Shown here in pieces: positions 30,974 to 41,436 of a stretch of DNA of 64,000 bases (position 1 is the stretch's first letter; every line of letters starts with the position of its first letter). This stretch comes from Staphylotrichum longicolle. Its lineage: Eukaryota > Ascomycota > Sordariomycetes > Sordariales > Chaetomiaceae. A program made the translations under genes and the position numbers. The notes under the pieces are model-generated. The model worked only from the letters and a program-made list of their open reading frames with translations. It was not told where the DNA came from and did not search any database. Location: assembly GCA_019096155.1 (NCBI GenBank), contig JAHCVI010000005.1, positions 1,064,468-1,128,467 on the forward strand, in the 5' to 3' direction.

Positions 30974-31206
30974 TCAACTGAGAAAGAAAGTGAGAGAGTA
31001 CATGTAGTACGTGGCCATGAAGAGAGACTGATCTCCGGCGATGAAGTCGCCAATGAACGGCGACAACTTGGCGAGCTGGTCCTCAGTGAATGCATCGCGC
31101 CTGAACCCAACAGAGTAGTCAGGCTGTGGACGGGTGCTGGTGAGATGCTCAAGGGACACAAGGTTGTCAACAAGCTGGGTGTGCTGGATTCGATTGGTAC
31201 CCACGC
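30974..31206 (-). pseudogene. Fragment of a fungal DUF7924-like protein
   Basis: The minus strand encodes DNLVSLEHLTSTRPQPDYSV and GFRRDAFTEDQLAKLSPFIG, then DFIAGDQSLFMATYYMY, after which similarity ends. From memory this matches the middle of a widespread fungal family (DUF7924). Both ends are missing. The fragment sits between the ATPase gene and a dioxygenase fragment. Confidence 0.4.
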
Positions 31207-31384
31207 GAGCCCTGGTGTGTAGTGCCGGAGTAGACGGGACTGCGCGGCTGTGGGTATAAGAAAGGTAAGCATTCGGATTGGTGCAGGCCTTCTCTCATAG
31301 CCAAGCAGTCTCGTCAACCCCAGCACTGACTCACCAGGGCTCGTTTGTGCAAACTCCTACCCAGTACATTCCGCATTCTGAAAA

Positions 31385-31720
31385 AACGTGGAGCCCGCCA
31401 ACTTCCCGCTCCCAGCGCTCGGCCCGAAGCTCCTCGAGCTCAGCCGCGACGTGCATTCAAAGAAGGGCTTCTGTGTGATTCGGGGCCTCAACCCTACCGC
31501 CTACACTGCTGACGGTGTTTGGACACTAGACTATCCACAACGGGGGAGCCGGCGACGTTGTCAGTTGGCTGACGCGCAGCACTGCTGTAGCGGGCGGCAG
31601 TTACGTCATTGCCTCTGCTTACAAGGTTTACAACGTTCTCGCAGCCACACGGCCCGATGTGATTCGGACTCGGGCGCGCTCCGATTGGCCTTTTGCAACT
31701 CATCTTCAAGATCTTGCGTC
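31385..31720 (+). pseudogene. TauD/TfdA-like dioxygenase, two short fragments
   Basis: The first piece (31385-31515) reads ANFPLPALGPKLLELSRDVH then KGFCVIRGLNPTAY, the N-terminal part of fungal TauD/clavaminate-synthase-like Fe(II)/2-oxoglutarate enzymes. After a deletion and frame change, a second piece (about 31525-31700) reads GDVVSWLTRSTAVAGGSYVI, YKVYNVLAATRPDVIRT and DWPFA, from the centre of the same family. The metal-binding HxD and distal His are absent. An open frame continues to 32465 without any domain I recognise. Confidence 0.6.
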
Positions 31721-32543
31721 TTTGTCACTCAATTGGTGGGCTTCCGATACAGGCCTGACGTCGACTGCCAGTCCGCTGTCCGCAGCCTCGCCGTCGCTGC
31801 CGGATATTGCCGTCAGTGAGGGCGTGCTAGGCAGCTTACCGCTGCTGGGACAGTTGACAGGCGGATTCCTCGACGAGCGATCCCGGTGCAAAAGTGTCAC
31901 GGCCGGCATCCCCATCCCTTTAGTCCAGTCCGAGCTCCGGTGCCGTTCGCTGCTAAAACTGGGCATCATTGCCATGCTTCAAGGCGAACCCAGTTACGCA
32001 TCCAACATGTTGACGTCGGCGGCTGCGCAGTCAGAAGGCCACCATTCCGAAATATACGCTCAAGCGACTTCTTACCTGATGCAATGCCGGTACATGGACT
32101 TCAGGTGGTCAGTCGCTGGCAGTCATTTTTCGGGCGTGGAGCTGAACGATATCTTCGATCTCGAGGCCGAGATCCGACTCCTCCAGACGCACTTAAGGAG
32201 CCCCAACGCATGTCGTGATTCTCATTTGCTGAAACTCAGGGCCATGCTGGGTTTACAACGAGCATCGTATCCGCAAGGCCGGGCGTTTGGAACAGCCTCC
32301 AGATTGGTCTGGCACGGGATATCGGAATACGGGGCGTCACAACCGAGCATTCATCGTCCGGAAGCCTTGCGTCAACGGATGTCCGCGACATCGACGATGT
32401 GGCTTCGGGCAGCCAAAGCCCAGCGCGGCGCGGTCGGGGCGACTGCCATTTGTACAGCTGGCTGACTGGAGTGACAACTTGACATACGAGCCATCCTGGC
32501 GGCTGCGCCACCCACCCAGCCACCTAGCAACCGCGAACATCCA

Positions 32544-32900
32544 TCAATTCAAGTCCTTCCCGCCTTGCCGGAGAATGTCTCTCATTCGGGTGTAGAGTTT
32601 GTCGTCCTCCCGTTCCCACGGTTTGTCCTTGGGAAAAACGGCTTTTCGCAGCGTGTTCAACAGTGGGATGAGTGGCGCGTAGTATGGCGTGAAGTTGTCG
32701 GTGATTGTCTTCATAAAAATGGCCTCTTTTGCCACAGTCTCCAATTTCAGTTTCGCCAACTCTTCAGTGTCAGCGTAATTCCACTTGTCAAACTGGGCAA
32801 CAACCTTGCCCTTGCCAGGGCCGTCGCAGTGGATGCATATCCAGAACAACACCCAGAAGAACGACTCGAGGACGATACCATGAACTTGTCTATGATTCTC
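32544..32900 (-). pseudogene. FunK1-type fungal protein kinase, C-terminal tail
   Basis: The minus strand gives VLESFFWVLFWICIHCDGPG, QFDKWNYADTEELAKLKLET and PLIPLLNTLRKAVFP, ending PWEREDDKLYTRMRDIL. This is the usual tail of FunK1 kinases, whose motif is DLESFFYVLLWICIH. Upstream the frame is scrambled (several phases), so the catalytic lobes are gone. FunK1 genes are expanded and often decayed in fungal accessory regions. Confidence 0.6.
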
Positions 32901-33155
32901 GCGCGCCCGGGAATGCGTGCATGGTGTACGTGTACGTTTAAGCTCGTGCCGGGCTTGGTAAATCCTTGCATGGTGCGGGACGGGGCGCGCCGCGTCGGGC
33001 CTACGCTCTCTAAAGCGGAGAGCGAAATGGAGCCTGGCAAGTAATTTGCTGTATGTTCTTCCGTGGGCGATTGTCAGCCAGGTGGGGGATTTGGATGAGG
33101 GCAATGCGTACGTGTGGGTCCCCATCACCTTTACGTATAGGTCGGTGCCTTGCAA

Positions 33156-33675
33156 TGGCTGCCGTGCGGCACCGATTCAAGCTGAAGCGATTGCCCTGGC
33201 TCTCAGAAGCTCAAACATGTCGGAGTGAACAGTACTTCGTAGTTTTCTCCTCTGGAATAGTTGTATCAATAGAACCGAGAGATAGGAAGCTAGGGTTTGG
33301 TCAATCCATCTTTGCCGATTCGTTTCCCGGCCTCCTCATCCCGTTGGGAGCCCCACTCTGGATGCTCGTGTCTGGATCCCGTCCTTACGGCGACCGGTAA
33401 CGTTGCCCATCATAGCTGTGAATTGGTGACGTCGCATGTGGTTACTCAAAGAACGGGACATGGGGGACATGCGGGAGATCAATATTATGACAAGCCATGA
33501 CTTGAGAGTTCGTGCAGCAAGTTTTAAGGTCTTGCAGAAAGAGCTCCTGTGGAAGAAGTCATCCAACATTCCGTTTCCGACCACTCCAAGCGTGGCGTAG
33601 GCAAACGATTCGACATGAGAAATGGAGGGCATATCGAAGAGAGCGTAAGTAGATCTGGCCAAAACTAACGTTAGC
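33156..33675. other. Intergenic, nothing recognised
   Basis: No supported gene. Just before the BTB frame, GTAAGT (33645) and CTAACGTTAG (33665-33674) look like splice signals but are only 30 nt apart, too short for a normal intron. Confidence 0.35.
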
Positions 33676-34351
33676 ATGAAACTGAAATATCTCAGAGTCG
33701 CTACATCCAATCTGTTTCGGTTTCTGATTGGACCCGACAAACAAGAGTTCACCATACACTCTGCGCTTGTTGCACATCAATCCCCTGTTCTCAAGGCTTT
33801 GATATACGGAAGATTCAAAGAAGCGATGGACTGCTCTGTGGAGTGGGACGAAATTGACGAGAGGACCTTCGTTAGTTTCTGGCAATACGTCTACACTGGA
33901 GAATACGACACCCCAGAGCCGCTTCCTACGATCACATCAAATACAGTTGCCAGCAGCAATCACGATCACGTGAAGGCGGATGAGTTTGACGCCCAGCCTG
34001 TCGAGAATACATCATCTGAGGAGGTTGAGCCTGTGCCCGCGCCTGCGCCTGAGCCTGAGCCTGAGATCTTACCTATGGAGCCCCCGCCCATGCCTGAGCC
34101 TGAGATCATGCTTATGGAAGCTGCTCCTGCTATGGAGGACGACCGGACGCATCCCCAAAAACACAAAAGAAAGAAAAGAGCGAAGCGAGAGATGCTGTGG
34201 GATGACTTCCAGGAATCTTGGCGCCTCGACTTGTCTGTGTGCGTGACCGGTGGAACACGAGAGATCGAGAAGAGACCAACAAATCAGGCTGATATCTTCG
34301 TCCACCACGCTCGAGTTTACATCCTGGGAGACAGATATGGGATTACCCGGC
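33676..34351 (+). pseudogene. BTB/POZ protein gene cut by a Fot1-like fragment
   Basis: The frame opens MKLKYLRVATSNLFRFLIGP and runs through a BTB fold (DKQEFTIHSALVAHQSPVL, then FVSFWQYVYTGEYDTPEPLP). An acidic Pro/Glu repeat follows (PAPAPEPEPEIL, EPPPMPEPEI), then a Lys-rich stretch. The downstream block IFVHHARVYILGDRYGITRL is the normal start of the family's helical tail. Immediately after it, at about 34352, transposase sequence begins, so the tail is lost. A 5' exon may be missing. BTB proteins of this type are thought to act as substrate adaptors or scaffolds. Confidence 0.75.
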
Positions 34352-34853
34352 TGATTAGATTGGATCAAGCACTTCGACTTCTATACAACGCCTCGTACGA
34401 AAGGCAAATACCGGATGTTGATCCTCGACGGCCACGAGAGCCACCACTCGACCGAATTCGGGCTCCATTGCCAGCAGAACAACATCATCACGCTCTGCAT
34501 GCCTCCGCATTCTTCCCACCTGCTCCAGCCACTCGATGTTGGCTGCTTTGGGCCGTTGAAGCAGGCGTACGGTCGCCAGGTTGAGGACTTGATGCGGATG
34601 CATATCAACCACGTAAGCAAGCTCGAGTTCCTTTGCGGATTCCATAAGGCCTTCTTCGCCTCGATGACGGAGAAGAATATCCAGGGTGGCTTTGCAGGTG
34701 CTGGCCTTATGCCGTACGATCCAGAGAGGGTGATATCCAAGCTGGATGTGAAGCTTCGTACGCCAACCCCCCTGAACTCGCGGGCTACTACACCACAACC
34801 TTGGATCTTCCGGACACCGCAGAACCCTCGAGAAGCGACCTCGCAGTCAACGC
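34352..34853 (+). mobile_element. Fot1/pogo transposase fragment, frame intact
   Basis: Matches the 10018-11878 element from about 10867 (TAGATTGGATCAAGCAC) to about 11370, in the same orientation. It covers LILDGHESHHSTEF, PPHSSHLLQPLDVGCFGPLK and EKNIQGGFAGAG. Positions that are stops in the full copy are Gln or Trp here (NIQGG, PQPW, TSQSTL). No TIR is present at either end. This piece escaped RIP or arrived after it. Confidence 0.9.
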
Positions 34854-35404
34854 TAGCGACGGCCCAGGCAGCGTCCTGCAAGCTTCCGGGGCGCCGGCGG
34901 TCTCGGCTGTCACCACCACCACCACCACCACAGCCACCATCCATACCTTGTCCTCGCCCCGTCGTCGGCGGCCCAAGCGCATGACAACACCTTCCAGAGT
35001 GGCAGCAGCAGCAGCGCCGGAACCGCGTGGAGAGCGGATAAAAACACTGCGGCCGCGGGTCAATGGGAAGGCGGCGACCATATCAGCTTCAACAGATTCA
35101 AGACGACACGGGGCGGCCAGACGGCCCAGAGGTGGGCTATGCGTGACTGCAGGGAGCATGTCCTAGTTCAGGGAATTGAATTGGTGGAATAACAGGTTGA
35201 CAGGTCAGAGGGGAGGAGGGGGCCGCCAATGGTGATGGCGAGGGGGTTGAGCAATCGGCGGGGAGGCGCGGGATTGCCAATCGGGGCTGGGCCATATCAG
35301 CGGCGGGCTAAATTTTCTCCCTTGCAGTCCCCGTCAAACTCTTTACTCGCACCCGACTTCTCCCACATCTCCGCCCCTGCGTTTCGCCGGCCGTCACAAC
35401 CATT

Positions 35405-36297
35405 GAATCACCTGATCATCCCTACAACAAACATGCGACGGCCAGTGGCGCCGAACTTCTTCCTAGAAGCTAAAGATCCTGAAGGAGGGGAAGGTGTTGC
35501 GAAACGGCAAGCCGGCTACGACGGAGCCATCTGCACCCGCGCGATGCACGCCCTGCAGACTACCGCGAGGAGCAGCCGGCCTTTGACGGCAATGCGTACA
35601 CCTGCAGCTCGACCTACCACGCCGGCACGGGCACGCTCCAGCTGTACGCGCACCATGTCACGCCGCCGACCGCTCCCGGGGGGCGGCCCGAGTACCACAC
35701 GACTCAGCTTGACAGTTACGCAATGACAGGCAAGCGGGAATCGAAGGAGCAACGGAATTTAGGAATGCACGGGACTCGGCGCAAAGGCACCGCGACAGCT
35801 TCATCCAGGCGGCAAACGCAAGAGCACGCCAGTCCGACGTGGAGGCGCTGCCCGAAGCAGAAATCACAGTTGCCGTGGCGGAGCAATACGAGGAGTCCAT
35901 TGACGAACTCGTTGATTGCGAGGACTATCCCGGATCACAAGCTGTCGGCACCAAGGACTACGCTGCATCCGGGGACGTCGACGGGGAGTCGGCTCTTCCA
36001 CAGTACCTGTGTGCGGAGGACGAAGAGCCTAGCCAGGAGTCAACATCTCTTGGTGTCGAACCGGCTATAAGCCTCGCCACGAGCTTCACGTCAAGCTTCA
36101 GCGCACCAAGCCAGACCAGTTCGAAGCGGACCAGAGCCCCCCACAGTCCCCCGTCGAATTCCCAGCCGCACAAGAAACACGTCTCAACGAGGAGGACACG
36201 CCAGAGCGCATCTCGACGAGCGGCGGGGTCCTCCATGCAGGCCTTGACGTCTACAGGATCTGCTGTACCGCCGCCGGCATTGACTGAAGAATACTAG
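35405..36297 (+). pseudogene. Unrecognised fungal protein family member with two frameshifts
   Basis: Three successive phases form one protein-like text. Phase 1 ends at GYDGAICTRAMHALQ (about 35555). Phase 2 reads AFDGNAYTCSSTYHAGTGTL and QLYAHHVTPPTAPGGRPEYH, to about 35735. Phase 3 reads EFRNARDSAQRHRDSFIQAA through to TSFTSSFSAPSQTSSKRTR and the stop at 36297. Each junction needs a one-base change. The family is common in fungal genomes but has no function that I know. The 34854-35404 stretch before it is low complexity (ACC/CACCACC repeats) with no supported gene. Confidence 0.5.
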
Positions 36298-36693
36298 ACG
36301 TGGAGTGAGACGCAACACTGTTGGTACCATTTAAACGAGAATGGGAGTTGCGTCTGGAACGATGGGAAGTAGTGCTGACGCTATAGACTTTTATTGTCTT
36401 GAATAATCTCTTCCTCCGAGTGTTCCTGTCCTCATGAATTTATTGCGTGATGACTGCCGCTTTGCGACCCCGCTCTCACCTTGCCATGAATGCACACTCA
36501 CCGGGGCGCGCCGAACGAACCATGACACAGTTACGGCATTTTAATCCCGTCAACTTCTTAACCCTCCCTCAAGCCCACTTCCCGAGAACCGTGGCGTCCC
36601 CATCCGAAGATTGTTCTGATCTCAGCTGTCTAAGTACCTCTATATTATTTACATTTGTTTGGTTGTGATGACATGCTCTGTGTGCACACAGGC
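36298..36693. other. Intergenic, 3' flank of the membrane protein gene
   Basis: Nothing recognised. The 36640-36693 part is AT-rich and probably holds the 3' UTR of the minus-strand gene. Confidence 0.4.
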
Positions 36694-38562
36694 TTATGCA
36701 TGTGCCTTTCGCATATCGGCATCTAGATGCACAAAGACTCCAGTGTCTGTTCTCAATACCATGCTCCCGTCCTTCCTCTCAAGGTGAATATTGGGATACT
36801 TGCAAATAAAGGGAACATCATCCTTGCTACTTGAGCAAGCGGTGCGAGTTGCGAATACAAGATTAACCAAGAAAGATGATGCCCAATGGCCAGATGTGAA
36901 AAGCCACAAGCTGGCCGAACTGATGACTGCCAACACGGCTGCGAGCAAAACGAGAAAAATTTGAAGATAGGAAATCCCCGGGACTGCTGCCGTGAGCTGT
37001 ACCGTAACTAGATTTGGATCCAGACCAAGAATGTAGCCGCGCGACAAGAGTAACCTTGTCAACTTGTCAGCATTCTGGAAGAACCATGTCCAGAGCAAGG
37101 GGTCCACCGCGGCGTCGGCTGACGCATAGGGAGCCCGGTCAAAGCCGTCCAAATGCAGAACGGCGCTTGTGTCGACTTGGCCAAATTCCATCGGACCATG
37201 CTCCTGAAGATAATCGCCTCCGAAGCAGCTTGTGCCGATGACTTTCCCACCCACTGCATTATTCTGATATGCATTCCTGCACGGATCAAGCGGAACTGGT
37301 GGCGTTGAGATCGTCTCCGACTTCAGCAAAGTGATGTTGACGCTGGTGATACGGAACATGCTGGCAAGGGTGTGTTCCGCGAAGTCGTCTAGCGACAAAA
37401 GCTCAAAAAAAACTTCCACGATGTGATATGTATCGGCCTGGACCAACCCAACTGCGGCACTTTTGTTGTTCGTTTGGGCAGCCATTAGCGTCTCCGATAT
37501 CTTGAGAAAGCCCCGTTCGGCGTCCTTGTGGTCCACCGTTGGATCCGGTATCGTCATTCTCCGGAAGAGTTCTTCCATCTCGCCCTGAGGAACACGCTCG
37601 TCGCCCCTTGAGAAAATTGAGGCTTTAGCGACAGTGGACAGAAAGGTGTGCCTCCGGTAGCCCTTCGTGACTGTGAACATGTGGAACCGAACATCAGTTC
37701 CGGACGAAATCCCTGCGTATACCCAAGAGTCATGTTTCCGGGGAGGAACTCTGCCGACATTGAACACCGACTCAGCCGCCTCGCTCCAATACACCTGGGG
37801 CGTCCCAACAGGCTTGTTGATCAAATCCGGAGCCCATTCATTGTCGAAGGTACAATTGTAGTATCTCGTCGAATTGTAGCCTCCAATCGGTTGGCCAATG
37901 TCTGCATACCCGCAGGTGAATTGTCGGGTGAGGACGTCCGGCGCGCCGTAATTGTATGCCGAATGAAACGTTGTGTCCGTGCTGACGGACCAGCCTTCAT
38001 TGTCCAACCAAATCCTTGGGCCCGCGCCTGGTCTTGGAGTTGGCTCAATGTCTGGCGAACCTTGATTAAATAATCCAGTCAAGGTAATATTGGAATCGCG
38101 CCGGAACAAGTTGGCACTCAGCTCCTCAGCCAAGTACATATCATCTTTGTTGAGGGTGCTTGGGCTAAGAGTGTAAGACACAATGTATTCTGGGTTGTCG
38201 AGGAGGGATGCGGAGATGGATGATGCCGGAACCAGGTGTGTTTGGATGACGTGACCAGGAGCGTCGATTGCCCATAATAGCGTGCCGTATAATTGAGACG
38301 CGGCGTATATAACGCTGAATGAAGCGACGAGAAGCGCATCCTTGGATATCCCACGGGACCAAACGAAATACGCTTTCTGAATTGGGGTTTCGGCGAAAAC
38401 AAGATACGAAGTAAAGCGGTTTTGAGTAGCGGCGAGCAACGAGAAGGCTTTCCAAATCGCCAATACTAGCAGGAGTTCCGCCAATCGGAATATCAGAGAC
38501 TTAATGACGTTCTCCCCGACGGGAATCTCCGTTCTGATGAAGGTAGAGTTTGAAGGCTGCAT
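36694..38562 (-). CDS. Large membrane protein with extracellular domain, unknown function
   Basis: The 622-aa product starts at ATG 38562. Spans are predicted at about residues 23-45 (LIFRLAELLLVLAIWKAF), 75-97 (ALLVASFSVIYAASQLYG) and 545-567 (YLQIFLVLLAAVLAVISS). Between spans 2 and 3 lies a domain of about 440 aa with several N-x-S/T sites (SNIT, YNSTRYYNCTF, SVNIT) and paired cysteines, so it should face outside. Topology matches the broken gene at 5486-7563, but sequence similarity is not evident by eye. The frame is uninterrupted. Role unknown. Confidence 0.75.
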   Translation of the reverse strand: MQPSNSTFIRTEIPVGENVIKSLIFRLAELLLVLAIWKAFSLLAATQNRFTSYLVFAETPIQKAYFVWSRGISKDALLVASFSVIYAASQLYGTLLWAIDAPGHVIQTHLVPASSISASLLDNPEYIVSYTLSPSTLNKDDMYLAEELSANLFRRDSNITLTGLFNQGSPDIEPTPRPGAGPRIWLDNEGWSVSTDTTFHSAYNYGAPDVLTRQFTCGYADIGQPIGGYNSTRYYNCTFDNEWAPDLINKPVGTPQVYWSEAAESVFNVGRVPPRKHDSWVYAGISSGTDVRFHMFTVTKGYRRHTFLSTVAKASIFSRGDERVPQGEMEELFRRMTIPDPTVDHKDAERGFLKISETLMAAQTNNKSAAVGLVQADTYHIVEVFFELLSLDDFAEHTLASMFRITSVNITLLKSETISTPPVPLDPCRNAYQNNAVGGKVIGTSCFGGDYLQEHGPMEFGQVDTSAVLHLDGFDRAPYASADAAVDPLLWTWFFQNADKLTRLLLSRGYILGLDPNLVTVQLTAAVPGISYLQIFLVLLAAVLAVISSASLWLFTSGHWASSFLVNLVFATRTACSSSKDDVPFICKYPNIHLERKDGSMVLRTDTGVFVHLDADMRKAHA

Positions 38563-39100
38563 TTTGTGTCCGGCTGCGTTGATCTAGGACGGACACAACA
38601 TGGGGGGGGAAAAGACACCAAATTGGTTAAGAGGAAGGCTGAAAAAGGAATGATGGTATATTGGATAGCAAGTAACCAAGCTGAGTGAACTGTGATGGTA
38701 TGGTAGTTGTCGGTGCTGCTGAGCAGAGGCAGTGGGTGGGTGGAAGATGGTCGTGTGCGTGAGCTCGATGTTTAATCACAATTGGTCGTAACCTAAGGCT
38801 GGATTCTTCATGCACAGAGCCATTTCGCGTGTGGCGCATAGTCAGCCATCATCAGATCATGGCGGTCCTGACCCTGGGAGCGGTTAAAAGTCACGAATGC
38901 AATTGGAGGAGAGGGAATAGACCAGGATGACGATAATGGCTAGAACGTTCCCGAAGCGCCACACCTATTAAATATCAAGTTTAGGGCCTGATCTTTTCCG
39001 GCAGCCAAGCTGTGAGGCGTCGGATGTAGCATCGGCGTGGTGGGCGGTGTGCTGAGGCTGAGATGAGCCCACGGGCTGCCTGCAATGACACAGAGTGTAG
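38563..39100. other. Upstream region of the membrane protein gene
   Basis: No gene supported. A GGGGGGG run at 38602-38608 lies in the presumed leader. Confidence 0.4.
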
Positions 39101-39333
39101 CTTTTGCTCAATGAGGCAAAGGGTAAGACCGTTGGACTGAGCATAGACAGTCTAGTCAGAAAATATAAGTCATGGATAACTTAACGTTGCCTTAATTTGA
39201 AACAAAATGCAACCTGGATGGCCTGAGCCCAGCGCCACCCCCACCAGCCTTTCCCGATGTGGTCCAGAGCATTATTGTCTGTCCTCAGCCGCATCTTGGC
39301 CTCACGGCCAACGGGCCAAAACCCCGGCACGAT
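39101..39333 (-). repeat. Dispersed repeat, copy B (inverted partner of 2364-2570)
   Basis: Reverse complement of copy A with a few substitutions and an insertion of roughly 26 bases between the GGTTGCA and TTATCCATGACTTATAT segments. It lies about 270 bases upstream of the 5'-truncated GH55 gene. Confidence 0.85.
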
Positions 39334-39601
39334 CTGCTGTGAAGGAACTGAAGTTTGGTTTCCAGCGTCTCTGAAAGTAAAGCTTTCACTAACCATGCAC
39401 AGCCCGAAACGGACCGTCGCCGAAGTTAACAGACACGACAAGCGAACACAAAGAACCCCACCTGAACAGAAACTACATTACGTCAATGGCGAAAACGAAG
39501 CAATTAATATAAAGCACTCGTCTCTCCCAGGCCCTTCGTTTAAGCAGAGATGGTAAGAATATATCAAGCTCCTCACAAATCGCTGAAAATAAACCGAAAG
39601 A

Positions 39602-41304
39602 ATGTTAATTGACCATTGCCATCGATCCATCCTTGTCCTGAGCCTTGACGTCCGCCCCTATTTGTCGGTGGCAATTGGGTCACAAGAAATGGGAAGAACG
39701 TTCTCTGGCTTCCCACCGACTATCGGGAACTGGGCCTGGACATTCCAGGACGTCAAGATCAACAACTGCAGCGTCGGCATCGACATGTCCAACGGCGCCA
39801 CAGAGAGCCAGACCGTGGGTTCTGTCCTGGTGGTCGACAGCTCGTTCACCAACACGCCGATCGGCATCAAGACCGCTTACGACCCCGCGTCGCCCCAGAC
39901 CAACGGCACCCTCATCATGGACAACGTCGATATGACAGGTACGTCGCAAGCCGTGTTCAATAACGCTACCGGTTCTGTGATTGTCCCGGGCAACCAGAAG
40001 GTCAGCTTCTTCGCCCAGGGCCGCACTTACGGGGGTGCCGGGGGCGTATCCGGGAAAGCGGTCCAGGCTCCTCAGCAAGCCGTCCAGAAGCCAGCTGTGC
40101 TGCTCGACTCGACCACCGGCAAGGTCTTCACGCGCAGCAAGCCGCAGTACGAGAACGTGCCGGCCAGCAGCTTTGTCAGAGTCAAGGCCAACGGCGCCAA
40201 GGGCGACGGCAAGACGGACGACACGGTCGCGATCCAAGCCATCTTCGACAAGGCCACGCCCGACCAGATCGTCTACTTCGACCACGGCGCCTACATCATC
40301 ACCAAGACGGTCAAGGTGCCCAAGAACATCCGTATCACGGGCGAGATGTGGCCCCTCATCCTCGCCGGCGGCGACACCATCTTCAAGGACCAGGCCAACC
40401 CGCAGCCCGTCTTCCAAGTCGGCCAGCCCGGCGAGAAGGGCGCGTCGAGATGTCGGACCTCATCTTCGGCACCGCCGGCCCCCAACCCGGCGCCATCATG
40501 ATGGAATGGAACATCCGGGGCACCACCGCGGGCGCCGCCGGCCTCTGGGACGTGCACACCCGCATCGGCGGCTACGCCGGGACGCAGCTCGAGCTCGAGC
40601 AGTGCGCCAAGAACCCCAACGCCACCAACCCCATCAACCCGTCCTGCTTCGGCTCCTTCCTGATGCTGCACATCCCCGCGGGCGGCTCCGCCTACCTCGA
40701 GAACACGTGGTACTGGGTCGCGGACCACTCGCTCGAGCCCTCGGCCCGCGACGGCCAGATCGACGTCTTCAACGGGCGCGGCGTGCTCATCGAGGGCGAG
40801 GGCCCCGTCTGGGGCTGGGCCACCGCCTCGGAGCACTCGGTCCTCTACAACTACCAGTTCCACAACGCCTCCAACATCTACCTCGCCCTCATCCAGACCG
40901 AGACCCCCTACTTCCAAGGCAACCCGGACGCCACGCAACCCTTCACCGTCAACCCCACCTACGCGGACCCAGATTTCGCCAAATCCTGCGCGGCCGACAC
41001 CACGGGTACGTGCAAGCGCGCGTGGGGCGTACGCGCCGTCAACAGCAGGGACGTCTTCATCTACGGCGCGGGGCTGTACTCCTTCTTTGACAACTACGCG
41101 CAGGACTGCCTCAAGACGCAGAGCTGCCAGGCGAATGTCGTGTCGCTGGAGGGACGGAGCGAGGTGCATTTTTATGGTTTGAGTACCAAGGCCAGCGTCA
41201 ACATGTTGACGGTCGAGGGGGAGGGGGTCGCGCTGGATAGGGACAACAGGAATAACTTTTGCGCGACGCTGGCATTCTTCCAGTCGCCGCTGTCGTCGGC
41301 TTAG
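39602..41304 (+). pseudogene. GH55 exo-beta-1,3-glucanase, 5'-truncated and frameshifted
   Basis: The text is that of a double pectin-lyase-fold glucan 1,3-beta-glucosidase. The end of the first beta-helix is TFQDVKINNCSVGIDMSNG. The start of the second is VKANGAKGDGKTDDTVAIQA, then IVYFDHGAYIITKTVKVPKN. After a one-base loss near 40441 come EMSDLIFGTAGPQPGAIMME, GSAYLENTWYWVADHS and TVEGEGVALDRDN. The signal peptide and most of the first helix are missing; full enzymes run roughly 750-1,000 aa. The enzyme would hydrolyse beta-1,3-glucan outside the cell. High GC at third positions contrasts with the flanks. Confidence 0.8.
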
Positions 41305-41436
41305 GGGGTCGGTGGCGGCGGCGGGGATGGGGGTGGGGGTGGGGGTGGGGGCGCGGGCACGGGGTGTGTTGCTGGCGGTGGTGGTTGGGGTGGTGGTGGG
41401 TGGGGAGGGAGGGGGAGTGAGTGATTTGGGGGAGGG
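41305..41436 (+). repeat. G-rich low-complexity tract with G-quadruplex potential
   Basis: Runs of four or five G separated by single bases (GGGGATGGGGGTGGGGGTGG and onward) start right after the GH55 stop. GGTGGTGG repeats and GGGAGGGAGGGGG follow. Four or more G-runs in close succession meet the usual quadruplex pattern on the plus strand. Confidence 0.8.

Noticed and set aside
31659..32465. 268-aa frame on the plus strand
   Set aside because: Only its first 15 or so residues match a family (TauD-like); the rest has no recognisable domain and the opposite strand is equally open in part.
33622..33674. A tiny first exon (MEGISKRA) for the BTB gene joined by a 30-nt intron
   Set aside because: The frame fits, but 30 nt is below the size of spliceable fungal introns seen elsewhere in the window (44 nt or more).
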